Assembly (NCBI GenBank): GCA_964520895.1
Contig: CAZFOR010000004.1
Span: 1 to 58,428, forward strand
Origin: SIG350 sp964520895
GTDB lineage: Bacteria; Bacillota; Clostridia; TANB77; SIG350
DNA length: 58,428 bases
Direction of reading: 5' to 3'
Shown here: positions 45,797 to 55,200 of the stretch, one piece after another
Numbering within the stretch: position 1 is the stretch's first letter
Layout: each line of letters starts with the position of its first letter
The notes under the pieces: generated by a model
Seen by the model: the letters and a program-made list of their open reading frames with translations, nothing else
Told to the model about the DNA's origin: nothing
The model's database searches: none
Translations under genes and position numbers: made by a program

Positions 45797-46273
45797 ATGG
45801 TAACAAATAGTAGATATGAATATGGAACTAGTCCCAGAAAACTAGATAACCCAGCCAGACCGAAAACTACTAAAAAAACTAAAAAGAAGGTAAAAGTAAA
45901 TAATAAAAAAGTACAATTACATAAATTTAAAGTGTTTAGTTTAATTGCAATTGGATTTACAGTAATGTTTACACTATGTTATCGTTATTCACTTATTAAT
46001 CAAAAATTTAATGATATTCAAAAATTGAAAAAAGAATATGTTGCACTTCAAACAGCAAATGATCAAATTCAAATAAATATACAAAACGGATTAGATTTAA
46101 CTAGTATTGAAAGACATGCGAAAGATAAATTAGGAATGCAAAAACCAGAAGCTAATCAAATTAAATATATTGATATTGAAAAAGAAGATAAAGTTGTATT
46201 AAATGACGAAATAATAGTTGAAGAAAATATTTTCCAAAGTTTTTGGGGAAACATTGCAAAATTATTAGATTAA
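45797..46273 (+). CDS. ftsL: FtsL-like divisome protein
   Basis: About 158 residues: a lysine-rich cytoplasmic N-terminus (KTTKKTKKKVKVNNKK), one transmembrane helix (VFSLIAIGFTVMFTLCY) and a coiled-coil outside part (FNDIQKLKKEYVALQTANDQI ... IERHAKDKLGMQKP, the FtsL/DivIC ending). ATG 45797 after AAGGTGAATA; position between rsmH and a PBP is diagnostic. Confidence 0.85.
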   Translation: MVTNSRYEYGTSPRKLDNPARPKTTKKTKKKVKVNNKKVQLHKFKVFSLIAIGFTVMFTLCYRYSLINQKFNDIQKLKKEYVALQTANDQIQINIQNGLDLTSIERHAKDKLGMQKPEANQIKYIDIEKEDKVVLNDEIIVEENIFQSFWGNIAKLLD

Positions 46274-46322
46274 AAGCTAGAATATAAAGATAAAAATTTA
46301 TCTTGTATACTTCTAGCTTTTA
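46272..46322 (+). terminator. Hairpin between ftsL and the PBP gene
   Basis: AAAAGCTAGA (46273-46282) pairs with TCTAGCTTTT (46312-46321), with an inner AGATAAA/TTTATCT pair. It may be a partial terminator inside the cluster. Confidence 0.6.
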
Positions 46323-46340
46323 TATATTTAGGAGGCAAAT

Positions 46341-48536
46341 ATGCAAATGAATAGTTTGAAAAATAAAAAGAGAATGTTATTTATTATGGGGATATTTGTA
46401 ACATTGTTTGTAATATTGATTATCAGGCTTTTTTGGTTACAAGTAGTTAGAGCTGCTGATCTTAGTCAAAAAGCATATGAACAGCAAACAAGAGATAGTT
46501 TAATTAGTCCTAAAAGAGGAACAATTTATGATACAAATAAAAAACCATTGGCAATTAGTGCCTCTGTTGAAACAATAGTTGTTAATCCTACAAATATTAA
46601 AACAGATGAGGATAGACAAAAAATAGCTAAATATTTTAGTGATAATTATGGATTAAATTATGATGAAACACTAGAAACAGTAAGTAAAACAAAAAGTTCA
46701 TCATTAGCTTTAATGAAAAAAGTAGAAAAAGATGTAACTGATAATGTAAGACAATGGATTAGTACTGAAAAAATAAAAGGTATTAGTATAATAGAGGATA
46801 CTAAGAGATATTATCCATTTAATAATCTAGCATCACATATTATAGGATTTTGTGGAACAGATAATCAAGGATTATATGGAATAGAACAAAAATATGAAAA
46901 ATATTTAAAGGGTGTACCTGGAAAAATTGTTACAGCAAAAGATGCAAATAATAACGAAATGCCATTAGAAAGTGAAACATATATAAATCCTGAAGATGGA
47001 TACAATATTACACTTACTATAGATGAAGTAATACAACATACTGCTGAAAGATATTTAAAACAGGCGGTTTATGAAAATGAATGTCAAAATGGTGGTGTTG
47101 CAATTGTAATGAGGCCAAAAACAGGCGAGATACTTGCAATGACATCTATGCCAGATTACAACTTAAATCAACCATTTAGCCCTAATACAGATGAATTAAC
47201 AGCAATATGGGATACAATGACAAAAGAAGAAAAAATAAATGCACAAAATGCAATGTGGAGAAATGATGCGATTTCTGATACATATGAACCTGGTTCAACA
47301 TTTAAAGTAATAACATCAGCTATCGCAGTTGAAGAAAAAATAGTTGATCCAGATACACCAGGTTTTCATACTTGTGTTGGGCATATAACAATTGGTGGTG
47401 CTACAATGAAATGTTGGAGATACTATAATCCACATGGTTCACAAACTCTTACAAATGCACTTCAAAATTCATGTAATCCAGCATTTGTACAATTAGGATT
47501 AAAAATAGGTAAAACTACATTTTATAAATATTTAAGAAGTTTTGGATTAACAGAAAGAACAGGTATAGATTTACCTAGTGAATCAGGAAGTAATTTCCAT
47601 AAAGAAGAAAAAGTTGGATCTGTTGAGTTAGCAACTTTATCATTTGGTCAAAGATTTGAAATAACACCACTTCAATTAGTTGCAGCAGTTTCATCAATAG
47701 CAAATGGTGGTAATTTAATGAAGCCTATGATTATAAAAGAAATAACAGATGTTAATGGTAATGTTATTCAAAAAAATGAACCTGTTACAGTTAGACAGGT
47801 ATTATCAAAAGAAACATCTGAAAAAGTATTATCAATGATGGAAAGTGTTGTATCAATTGGTACTGGTAAAAATGCACAAATTGCGGGATATAAAATTGGT
47901 GGTAAAACTGGTACAGGTGAGCAAGGTACTGTAAATACTCAGTATGTTGCATCATTTATAGGTGTTGCACCAACTACTAATCCAGAGATAGTGGTATTAG
48001 TAGCACTAGATCAACCAACAGGTGCACAAGGAAGACAAGGTGGTCAAATAGCTGCACCAGTTGCACAGAAAATAATGACAGATATTTTAGCATATTTAGA
48101 AATACCACAAGATTATGAAGTAGAATCAACTGGCACTACAAATGAAATTCAAGTTCCTGATGTTAGAACTAAGACAATTACAGAAGCTATAAAATCACTA
48201 CAAAACTTAGGTTTTACTGTCGATATAAATTTTGATGGTGATAGAAATGTAGCAACAGTTGTTGACCAAATGCCTGTTGTTGGAACTAAACTTAAAAAAG
48301 GATCAATTGTAAAATTATATGCACAAGATAATGATGTAAGGGTTTCTGTTACTGTACCAGATTTAATAGCAAAAACTCCATCAGAGGCACAAGAAATATT
48401 AAAACAAAATGGATTAAATATGAAGACAAGTGGTGCAGGTGTAGTAGCTTCACAAGACCCACCATCAGGTACAGAGGTTGAACAAGGTACAATTATTAGA
48501 TTAGAATTAAAAAATGCTGCTGCAAATTTGGAATAG
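46341..48536 (+). CDS. Class B penicillin-binding protein with PASTA domains (FtsI/SpoVD type)
   Basis: 731 residues. One N-terminal transmembrane helix, the dimerisation domain (RGTIYDTNKKPLAIS), and a transpeptidase domain with STFK (catalytic Ser), SCN and KTGT motifs, in order. Two C-terminal PASTA domains (IQVPDVRTKTITEAIKSLQNLGF; VTVPDLIAKTPSEAQEILKQNGL). Cross-links septal or spore cortex peptidoglycan. PASTA domains favour a SpoVD-like member, but gene position is that of ftsI. AGGAGG before ATG. Confidence 0.93.
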   Translation: MQMNSLKNKKRMLFIMGIFVTLFVILIIRLFWLQVVRAADLSQKAYEQQTRDSLISPKRGTIYDTNKKPLAISASVETIVVNPTNIKTDEDRQKIAKYFSDNYGLNYDETLETVSKTKSSSLALMKKVEKDVTDNVRQWISTEKIKGISIIEDTKRYYPFNNLASHIIGFCGTDNQGLYGIEQKYEKYLKGVPGKIVTAKDANNNEMPLESETYINPEDGYNITLTIDEVIQHTAERYLKQAVYENECQNGGVAIVMRPKTGEILAMTSMPDYNLNQPFSPNTDELTAIWDTMTKEEKINAQNAMWRNDAISDTYEPGSTFKVITSAIAVEEKIVDPDTPGFHTCVGHITIGGATMKCWRYYNPHGSQTLTNALQNSCNPAFVQLGLKIGKTTFYKYLRSFGLTERTGIDLPSESGSNFHKEEKVGSVELATLSFGQRFEITPLQLVAAVSSIANGGNLMKPMIIKEITDVNGNVIQKNEPVTVRQVLSKETSEKVLSMMESVVSIGTGKNAQIAGYKIGGKTGTGEQGTVNTQYVASFIGVAPTTNPEIVVLVALDQPTGAQGRQGGQIAAPVAQKIMTDILAYLEIPQDYEVESTGTTNEIQVPDVRTKTITEAIKSLQNLGFTVDINFDGDRNVATVVDQMPVVGTKLKKGSIVKLYAQDNDVRVSVTVPDLIAKTPSEAQEILKQNGLNMKTSGAGVVASQDPPSGTEVEQGTIIRLELKNAAANLE

Positions 48537-48600
48537 ATAAATAATTATGATATAATACAAATATTAAAAATACATACATATATAGTTAGGGAGGTTAAAA

Positions 48601-50073
48601 ATGAAATTAAGTTATTTATTACAAAATGTTGATGTTAAAAATATTGATGAAATTGAGGATATTGATATTACTAATATTGAAAGTGATTCAAGAAAGGTTA
48701 AAGAAAATACACTTTTTATCTGTATAAAAGGTGAAAAGGCAGATGGCCATGAATATATTGAAGAAGCTATTGAAAAAGGTGCAATTGTAGTAGTTATAAA
48801 CGAGGATTATGTTAAAGAGGTAAAAAAACTAAAAATACCATATGTTGTTGTTACAGATAATGAAAAAGCAATGGCACAAATTGCTTGTAACTATTTTGAT
48901 AATCCATCTAAAAAATTTAAATTAGTTGGTATTACAGGCACAAAAGGGAAAACAACTACAACTTATATGATTAAAAATATATTAGAAAAAGCAGGTAAAA
49001 AAGTTGGATTAGTAGGAACTATTGCTAATATGATAGGTGATAAGAAATATGATACTCAAAATACAACACCTGGTGCAATTGAATTACAAGCTTTATTTTA
49101 TAAGATGGCACAAGAAAATGTTGATGTAGCCGTAATGGAAGTATCATCACATGCACTTGCAATGGATAGAGTATATGGATGTGATTTTAATATAGGTGTA
49201 TTTACTAATTTATCACAAGAACATATGGATTATCATAAAACTTTTGATAATTATGTTGAAGCAAAAGCAAAATTATTTAAAATGGCTAAACAAGGTTTTG
49301 TAAATTGTGATGATGTTTATTCACTAAGAGTAGAGAAAATGGCAGAATGTCCAATTACAACATTTGGTTTAGATAATGGACCTAAAATATTTGCAAAAGA
49401 TTTGATTATAACTAATAGTTATGTTGAATTTAAATTAATGGTAAATAACAGACCAGAAAGAGTTAGAGTAGGAATACCAGGTAGATTTACAGTATATAAT
49501 TCATTAGCTGCAATTAGTGTGGCTACTGCATTAAATATTGATTTTGAATATATAAAAGCAGGACTTGAGGATGTAAAAGTTCCAGGAAGATCTGAAATGG
49601 TACCTAATATGCATGGTAAAACAATAATGATAGATTATGCACATTCACCAGATAGTTTAGAAAACATATTAAAAGCGGTTAAATCATATACAAAAGGAAA
49701 ATTAATATGTGTATTTGGTTGTGGCGGTGATAGAGATAATGCTAAAAGACCTATGATGGGTGAAATATCAGGTAAAATAGCAGATTTTACTGTAATAACA
49801 TCAGATAATCCAAGAACAGAAGATCCTAAGAAAATAGTAGAGCAAATTGAAGAAGGTATGAAGACTACAAAAGGTAGATATGTTGTTGTGCAAGATAGAA
49901 CTAAGGCTATTGAGTATGCAATTAAGATGGCTGGTAAGTATGATATTGTTGTACTTGCAGGTAAAGGACATGAAACATATCAAATACTTAAAACAGGGAA
50001 AATACATTATGATGAAAGAGAAATTGTTGCACAAATACTTAAGAAAATGCCTATTCCAGAGGATTTAATTTAA
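48601..50073 (+). CDS. murE: UDP-MurNAc-tripeptide synthetase MurE
   Basis: 490 residues. ATP site GITGTKGKTTTTYMI, AHSPDSLENILKAV, and DNPRTEDP; the DNPR motif indicates the meso-diaminopimelate-adding type. GGAGG before ATG. The repeat at 50079 follows the stop by 5 bases. Confidence 0.96.
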   Translation: MKLSYLLQNVDVKNIDEIEDIDITNIESDSRKVKENTLFICIKGEKADGHEYIEEAIEKGAIVVVINEDYVKEVKKLKIPYVVVTDNEKAMAQIACNYFDNPSKKFKLVGITGTKGKTTTTYMIKNILEKAGKKVGLVGTIANMIGDKKYDTQNTTPGAIELQALFYKMAQENVDVAVMEVSSHALAMDRVYGCDFNIGVFTNLSQEHMDYHKTFDNYVEAKAKLFKMAKQGFVNCDDVYSLRVEKMAECPITTFGLDNGPKIFAKDLIITNSYVEFKLMVNNRPERVRVGIPGRFTVYNSLAAISVATALNIDFEYIKAGLEDVKVPGRSEMVPNMHGKTIMIDYAHSPDSLENILKAVKSYTKGKLICVFGCGGDRDNAKRPMMGEISGKIADFTVITSDNPRTEDPKKIVEQIEEGMKTTKGRYVVVQDRTKAIEYAIKMAGKYDIVVLAGKGHETYQILKTGKIHYDEREIVAQILKKMPIPEDLI

Positions 50074-50078
50074 ATTAT

Positions 50079-50110
50079 CAGACAAATGGGGACGGAGGCA
50101 ATTTGTCTGA
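50079..50110 (+). repeat. Single copy of the GGGGACGGAGG repeat between murE and mraY
   Basis: 32 bases with inverted ends CAGACAAAT / ATTTGTCTG; differs by one base from the murJ copy (CAATTTGTC against CAAATTGTC). No inverted partner nearby, so it sits as a lone element inside an operon. Confidence 0.85.
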
Positions 50111-50132
50111 ATTATAGAAAGATGGTGGAAAA

Positions 50133-51086
50133 ATGAATATACAAATGAAATATTTATTATTATCATTTGCAATAACAGTAGTATTAGGGTTAATAGTAAT
50201 ACCTGTACTTAAAAAATTAAAAATAGGTCAAGTAGTAAGAGATGATGGACCTAATTCACATTTATCAAAAGCAGGAACACCTACTATGGGTGGAATTATA
50301 ATATTAATAGCAATAATTTTATTATCAATAGTTCTTTATATAAAATATCCACATATTTTACCTATTGCAATTATTACATTAGGATATGGTATTATTGGAT
50401 TTATTGATGATTTTATAAAACTTATATTAAAAAATCCAAAAGGATTGGCACCAAGGTATAAGATGCTTGGACTATTAATAGTTGCAGTAATATTTGTAAT
50501 ATATTTACAATACATATTAAATATAGGAACAGATATCCAAATACCATTTTTGAAAATATTTATTAATCTACCGATGTGGATATATATACCATTTGCAGTT
50601 TTTGTAATATTAGCTTGTACAAATGCATTAAATTTAACAGATGGATTAGATGGTTTAGCTAGTGGAGTAGTAGCTATAATAATGACATTTTTTACAATAG
50701 TTAGTGTTATGTATAATAATATTGAGATGTCACTTTTTAGCAGTATTGTAACAGGAAGTGTAGTAGGATTTTTGTTGTTTAATTTAAAACCTGCTAAAGT
50801 ATTTATGGGAGATACTGGTTCACTTGCATTAGGTGGAGCTTTTTGCGCAGTGGCACTTTATTTGAAATTACCATTAGTATTAATTATAGTAGCTGCAATT
50901 TGTGTTGCAGAAGCAGTTTCAGTTATAATTCAAGTACTATATTTTAAGAAAACAGGGAAGAGATTTTTTAAGATGGCACCATTACATCATCATTTTGAGT
51001 TATCAGGTTATAGTGAGTGGAAAATTGTATGGATATTTTGGATAATTACAATAATTTTATGTGTTATTGGAATTTTTGCAATATAA
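50133..51086 (+). CDS. mraY: Phospho-N-acetylmuramoyl-pentapeptide transferase MraY
   Basis: 317 residues, ten membrane segments. Catalytic and substrate motifs: GPNSHLSKAGTPTMGG, IGFIDDFIK (Asp pair), NLTDGLDGLA, FMGDTGSL, and APLHHHFE near the end. Makes lipid I. Confidence 0.97.
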   Translation: MNIQMKYLLLSFAITVVLGLIVIPVLKKLKIGQVVRDDGPNSHLSKAGTPTMGGIIILIAIILLSIVLYIKYPHILPIAIITLGYGIIGFIDDFIKLILKNPKGLAPRYKMLGLLIVAVIFVIYLQYILNIGTDIQIPFLKIFINLPMWIYIPFAVFVILACTNALNLTDGLDGLASGVVAIIMTFFTIVSVMYNNIEMSLFSSIVTGSVVGFLLFNLKPAKVFMGDTGSLALGGAFCAVALYLKLPLVLIIVAAICVAEAVSVIIQVLYFKKTGKRFFKMAPLHHHFELSGYSEWKIVWIFWIITIILCVIGIFAI

Positions 51087-51099
51087 ATTGGAGGTAATA

Positions 51100-52200
51100 A
51101 TGAAAGATAAACAAATGGATTTTATTTTACTTGTAACAACACTAATACTGTTATCATTAGGTGTAATAATGGTACTTAGTGCAAGTGCACCATATGCCTT
51201 AAATAGATATAATGATAGCTATTTTTTTGCAAAAGATCAATTAATATATGCTATAGTAGGTGTTGTAGCCATGCTTATAATTTCAAATATAGATTATAGG
51301 ATATATAAAAGGTTTGCGAAAATTGGTTTAGTCATTGGTATAGGACTAATACTAGCTGTTTTTATACCAGGACTTGGTGTTACTAGATCAGAGGCAACTA
51401 GGTGGTTAAATATAGGTTTTACAACATTTCAACCATCAGAGCTTACTAAACTTTCAGTTATATTGTTTTTTTCAGCTATATTATCAGAAAAAAAATATCA
51501 AGAAAAAATGCAAAAATCATTTTGGGGATTTTGTATGTTTCTATTAGTACCAGGTGCTATAACTTTAATATTATTAAAACAACCACATATGAGTGCTGCA
51601 ATTGTAATATTAGTTATATCTTTTGCAATTATGTTTGTTGCAGGATGTAAGCTTAAACATTTATTTACATTATTACCATTTGGTATAGCAGGTGTTGTTG
51701 GTATGATAGCAATGGCACCATATAGATTAGATAGATTAAAATACTGGTTAAATCCATGGTCAGATATAAAAGGAGATGGATGGCAGCTGGTGCAATCATT
51801 AATGGCAATTGGGTCTGGTGGTATATTTGGATTAGGACTTGGACAGAGTAGACAAAAATATATGTATCTACCAGAACAACAAAATGACTTTATATTTGCA
51901 GTTATATGTGAAGAGCTAGGATTAATAGGTGCTTTGTTTATAATACTTATTTTTGCGGTATTTATTTGGAGAGGAATATTGATAGCAACTAAATGCAAAG
52001 ATAAATTTGGTTCATATATGGCAACAGGAATAACTACAATGATAGGATTACAAGCAATATTTAATATTGCGGTTGTAACAGGAACTATACCAGTAACAGG
52101 AATGTCACTACCATTTTTTAGTTATGGTGGAACAGCATTATCAATTTTACTTGCATCAACAGGGATATTACTAAATATTTCTAAAAATTGTACGAAATAA
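51100..52200 (+). CDS. ftsW: SEDS glycosyltransferase FtsW/SpoVE
   Basis: About 366 residues with ten membrane segments and SEDS motifs: FITYQPSE-like FTTFQPSELTKLSVI, KQPHMSAAI, DRLKYWLNPW, PEQQNDFIFAVICEELG and GMSLPFFSYGGTALS. Polymerises septal (or spore cortex) peptidoglycan with the class B PBP. Start ATG 51100 with GGAGGT; the frame from 51061 overlaps mraY. Confidence 0.95.
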   Translation: MKDKQMDFILLVTTLILLSLGVIMVLSASAPYALNRYNDSYFFAKDQLIYAIVGVVAMLIISNIDYRIYKRFAKIGLVIGIGLILAVFIPGLGVTRSEATRWLNIGFTTFQPSELTKLSVILFFSAILSEKKYQEKMQKSFWGFCMFLLVPGAITLILLKQPHMSAAIVILVISFAIMFVAGCKLKHLFTLLPFGIAGVVGMIAMAPYRLDRLKYWLNPWSDIKGDGWQLVQSLMAIGSGGIFGLGLGQSRQKYMYLPEQQNDFIFAVICEELGLIGALFIILIFAVFIWRGILIATKCKDKFGSYMATGITTMIGLQAIFNIAVVTGTIPVTGMSLPFFSYGGTALSILLASTGILLNISKNCTK

Positions 52201-52229
52201 TGTAATGCTAATATAAAGGGGAGGAAATT

Positions 52230-53342
52230 ATGAGAGCTTTAATTGTAGCTGCTGGAACAGGTGGACATATAACTCCAGGTATAAGTATAGCAAATAAAAT
52301 ATTGCAAGAAGATAAAAATAGTAAAGTACTATTTGTTGGAACAAAAAAAGGTATGGAAAATGACCTTATTAAAAAAGAAGGATATAATATTGCACACATA
52401 CGTGCAGAAGGAATTAGAAGAGAAATAACAATAGAAAATATTAAAAGTATAATTACACTTCTTTTAGGAATAAGAGATGCGAAAAAAATAATAAAGAATT
52501 TTAAGCCAGATATTGTAATAGGAACTGGTGGTTATGTCTGTTACCCTATATTTAAAATAGCAACAAGATTAAAGATACCAACAATATTACATGAAAGTAA
52601 TTCTATACCAGGAAAAGTCGTAACTACAATGGCTAAAAAGGTTGATACAATTTTAGTTGGATTTGAAGATACTAAAGATAAAATTAAAAATTGTAATAAT
52701 GTAATATATACAGGAACTCCTACTAAAATGAGTAAATATATACCAGAAGAGAATTTAAGAAGAAAGTTAGAACTTGCAGAAGATTTACCAGTTCTTTTAA
52801 TAACTGGTGGCAGTCAAGGTGCAAGAAAACTTAATGAATATTTAGTAGATATTATTTGTAATGAACAAAAAAAGAATTATCAAATTGTTTTTGTTACAGG
52901 ACCTAAACAATATGAAGATGTAATTACAAATATTCAAAAAAAGAATGTGAATATAGAAACCTTAGAAAATGTAAAAATACTACCATATGTATATAATATG
53001 AATGAATATATGGCAGTTTCTGATTTAATAATATCAAGAGCTGGTGCTTTAAGTATTACTGAGATATGTATTATGGGGAAACCTAGTATATTAGTACCAT
53101 ATCCATTTGCTGCTGAAAATCATCAAGAATATAACGCGAAAATAGTAGAAAATGCAGGTGGTGCAAAGGTGTTATTTGAAAGAGAATTAACAAGTGCTAA
53201 ACTAAATAATGCAATTGAAGATATTATTAATGATAAATCAAAGATGTATGAAATGGGAAATAGTGCAAGGAAAGTAGCTGTACTTAATGTAGAAGATAGG
53301 ATATATGTAGAAATAAAGAAATTACTTATAGGTAAGATGTAA
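52230..53342 (+). CDS. murG: UDP-GlcNAc:lipid I transferase MurG
   Basis: 370 residues: GGTGGHITPG-like AAGTGGHITPGISIA at the N-terminus, HESNSIPGKV, GGSQGARKLNEYL and the C-terminal RAGALSITEICIMGKPSILVPYPFAAENHQEYNA. Makes lipid II at the inner face. GGGGAGG before ATG. Last gene of the division cluster. Confidence 0.97.
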   Translation: MRALIVAAGTGGHITPGISIANKILQEDKNSKVLFVGTKKGMENDLIKKEGYNIAHIRAEGIRREITIENIKSIITLLLGIRDAKKIIKNFKPDIVIGTGGYVCYPIFKIATRLKIPTILHESNSIPGKVVTTMAKKVDTILVGFEDTKDKIKNCNNVIYTGTPTKMSKYIPEENLRRKLELAEDLPVLLITGGSQGARKLNEYLVDIICNEQKKNYQIVFVTGPKQYEDVITNIQKKNVNIETLENVKILPYVYNMNEYMAVSDLIISRAGALSITEICIMGKPSILVPYPFAAENHQEYNAKIVENAGGAKVLFERELTSAKLNNAIEDIINDKSKMYEMGNSARKVAVLNVEDRIYVEIKKLLIGKM

Positions 53343-53361
53343 GAAAAATAATAAAAAACTA

Positions 53362-53390
53362 TTGACATTAGTAAAAATTGGTAATATAAT
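53362..53390 (+). promoter_or_regulatory. Promoter of antitoxin RNA A
   Basis: TTGACA (53362-53367), 17-base spacer, TATAAT (53385-53390): perfect consensus. An identical promoter precedes copy B (53673-53701). Confidence 0.92.
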
Positions 53391-53396
53391 ATAAAC

Positions 53397-53462
53397 ATAA
53401 TAGAACCAATACAAATCCAATGGTTTTCACGAAAAAAAGAGCGATGTAACCGCTCTTTTTTC
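53397..53462 (+). ncRNA. Antitoxin small RNA A of an Fst-like type I system
   Basis: A ~65-base transcript from a consensus promoter to a hairpin terminator (AAAAAGAGCG / CGCTCTTTTT, 53434-53460). It carries TCCAATGGTTTTCAC (53416-53430), a direct repeat of the toxin ribosome-binding/start region (53535-53549) with one difference that still allows a G-U pair, so the RNA can cover the toxin start. The terminator is shared with the convergent toxin mRNA. The 5' end is inferred. Confidence 0.8.
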
Positions 53463-53476
53463 ATTTTTTATGTATT

Positions 53477-53539
53477 CTATTTTTGAGTAACAATAATTAA
53501 AAGTAATAATAGAACTATAAAAGCAACCATTAGTTCCAA
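53477..53539 (-). CDS. Fst-like type I toxin peptide A (20 aa, TTG start)
   Basis: A hydrophobic single-helix peptide, MEL...VLLLLLII...QK, from a TTG codon 7 bases after GGAGGTGA. Same length, start codon and ending as copy B, with synonymous and conservative changes, which supports coding. Its promoter is minus-strand TTGCTT-N17-TATAAT (53577-53605). The 5' leader folds as CCCA-CGAAAAAGA-TGGG just before the ribosome binding site. Expected to act by membrane insertion. Confidence 0.8.
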   Translation of the reverse strand: MELMVAFIVLLLLLIIVTQK

Positions 53540-53672
53540 TGGTCTTCACCTCCCATCTTTTTCGTGGGATGAGAATATTATACTACCATAAATTACCAAA
53601 AGCAAGAGAAATCCATCGCAAGTTTCGACATAAAAAAAGGAAAACTAAATGTGTTATTTTTATAAAAAACTA

Positions 53673-53770
53673 TTGACATTAGTAAAAATTGGTAATATAA
53701 TATAAACATAAAGATTATTATAAAAATCCAAATGGAATCACGAAAAAAGAGCGTACTAGCGCTCTTTTTT
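53673..53770 (+). ncRNA. Promoter and antitoxin small RNA B
   Basis: TTGACA (53673-53678), 17-base spacer, TATAAT (53696-53701); transcript from about 53708 to the hairpin AGAGCG/CGCTCT ending near 53770. Carries TCCAAATGGAATCAC (53727-53741), identical over 15 bases to the toxin B start region (53844-53858) and different from the A element, so each RNA should match its own toxin. Confidence 0.8.
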
Positions 53771-53785
53771 CATTTTTTATGTATT

Positions 53786-53848
53786 CTATTTTTGAGCAGT
53801 AATAATTAAAAGTAATAATAGAACCATAAAGAGAATTATTAATTCCAA
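53786..53848 (-). CDS. Fst-like type I toxin peptide B (20 aa, TTG start)
   Basis: Paralogue of peptide A: MEL...MVLLLLLII...QK, TTG start 7 bases after GGAGGTGA, same TTGCTT-N17-TATAAT promoter and CCCA...TGGG leader hairpin. Differs from A mostly in residues 4-8 and 17-18. Confidence 0.8.
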   Translation of the reverse strand: MELIILFMVLLLLLIITAQK

Positions 53849-54002
53849 ATGGAATCACCTCCCATCTTTTTCGTGGGATGAAAATATTATACTACCATAT
53901 ATTACCAAAAGCAAGAAAAATCAATCGCAAGTTTCGACATATAAGAAGTGTAATTTTTATATAAATATTTTAAATAAAATTGTATGCAAAAATATAATTA
54001 AA

Positions 54003-54011
54003 TGATATAAT
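54003..54011 (+). promoter_or_regulatory. Extended -10 promoter of thyX
   Basis: TGATATAAT (extended -10) with TTGTAT at 53980-53985 as a possible -35 (20-base spacing). Confidence 0.6.
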
Positions 54012-54043
54012 CACTTTAATAAAAAAATTAAGGGGATGATAAA

Positions 54044-55189
54044 GTGAAAGTAAGTGTTATAGGTTCAACAAAACCAGGATTTGAATTAGATGTAAAAAGT
54101 GCATTAGATTTTGGAGGAAAATCAGCAGGTATTTGTTATTTATCAAATACATTTAATGATATATTAAAAGAAAGTGAAGAGAAAACTCAAAAAAGAATTA
54201 ATCAAACATTAAATAATAAGCATCATTCAGTATATGATCATGTATCATATAATCTATTGTTACAAGGTGTTCCTAAAATATTAGCAATGATAATAAATAA
54301 TGAAAAACAGTATACTACATCAGAAAAATCAGCAAGATATACACAAATGGAATTAGTTGGAGAAGAAAAACTGTTATATGATAAATGGTTAAATATATTT
54401 ATTGACAAAATATCAGAAAAATACCCAGAAATGGATGAAAAGAAGGTATTAAAACTTGCACAAGAAAATGCAAGAGGATTAACAAGTGTATTTACAATTA
54501 CTACAATGGAATATACTACAACATTAAGACAATTAAATAATATTATGCACATGTTTAATGAATATATTGAACAAGAAACAACAAATGAATTTGAAATTAA
54601 AATAAAGAAATATATGAAAGAATTTAATGATAATTTACAATATCTATATATTGAAGAGTTATATGATAAATCAAAGAGAAGAAGGTTATCATTGTTTGAT
54701 AATATGGAAAAACACAATGAAATATATGATGAAGTATATTGCAGTACATATAAAGCGAGTTTTGCGCAACTTGCACAAGCGCAAAGACATCGTACATTAA
54801 ATTATTCAATAAAAGTCTTAGAAAAACCAGAGTTCTTCACACCAATAATAATTAAAGATGATACAGAACTTTCAAATGATTGGATAAATGATATATCAAA
54901 ATTAAAAGACAATTATCCTCAATCAATGTATGTAGATGTTTGTGAAAGAGGAACATACGAGGATTTTGCATTAAAGTGTGTAGAAAGATTATGTTCATGC
55001 GCGCAACTAGAAATTTCACTTCAAACTCGTGATACATTAGATAAATATTTGGAAGGTGTTAAAAACACTAATAAAGAGGTATATGAATATTTAAAAGATT
55101 ACGATGTTGGTGGTAGATGTGGAATTAAAGGATATAGATGTTCTACTCCATGTAATTGGGGTGTTAAACAGTTGCAAAGATTAGTATAG
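54044..55189 (+). CDS. thyX: FAD-dependent thymidylate synthase ThyX, long form
   Basis: 381 residues. Makes dTMP with FAD and folate. N-terminal half: HHSVYDHVSYNLLLQGVPKILAMII ... EKSARYTQMEL; C-terminal half: AQLAQAQRHRTLNYSIKVLE, carrying the ThyX RHR..x..S motif. Longer than the usual ~220-250 residues, with two ThyX-like halves, as in some clostridial homologues. GGGGATGATAA before GTG/ATG start. Confidence 0.88.
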   Translation: MKVSVIGSTKPGFELDVKSALDFGGKSAGICYLSNTFNDILKESEEKTQKRINQTLNNKHHSVYDHVSYNLLLQGVPKILAMIINNEKQYTTSEKSARYTQMELVGEEKLLYDKWLNIFIDKISEKYPEMDEKKVLKLAQENARGLTSVFTITTMEYTTTLRQLNNIMHMFNEYIEQETTNEFEIKIKKYMKEFNDNLQYLYIEELYDKSKRRRLSLFDNMEKHNEIYDEVYCSTYKASFAQLAQAQRHRTLNYSIKVLEKPEFFTPIIIKDDTELSNDWINDISKLKDNYPQSMYVDVCERGTYEDFALKCVERLCSCAQLEISLQTRDTLDKYLEGVKNTNKEVYEYLKDYDVGGRCGIKGYRCSTPCNWGVKQLQRLV

Positions 55190-55200
55190 GAGAGATAATA

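Larger units (their letters stand above)
53350..53950. repeat. Tandem duplication of the type I toxin-antitoxin module
   Basis: Two ~290-base units (about 53350-53640 and 53660-53950) in the same orientation, with high identity in promoters, leader hairpin, toxin 3' half and terminator, and divergence concentrated in the pairing element. They fill the murG-thyX intergenic region (53343-54043). Confidence 0.88.
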
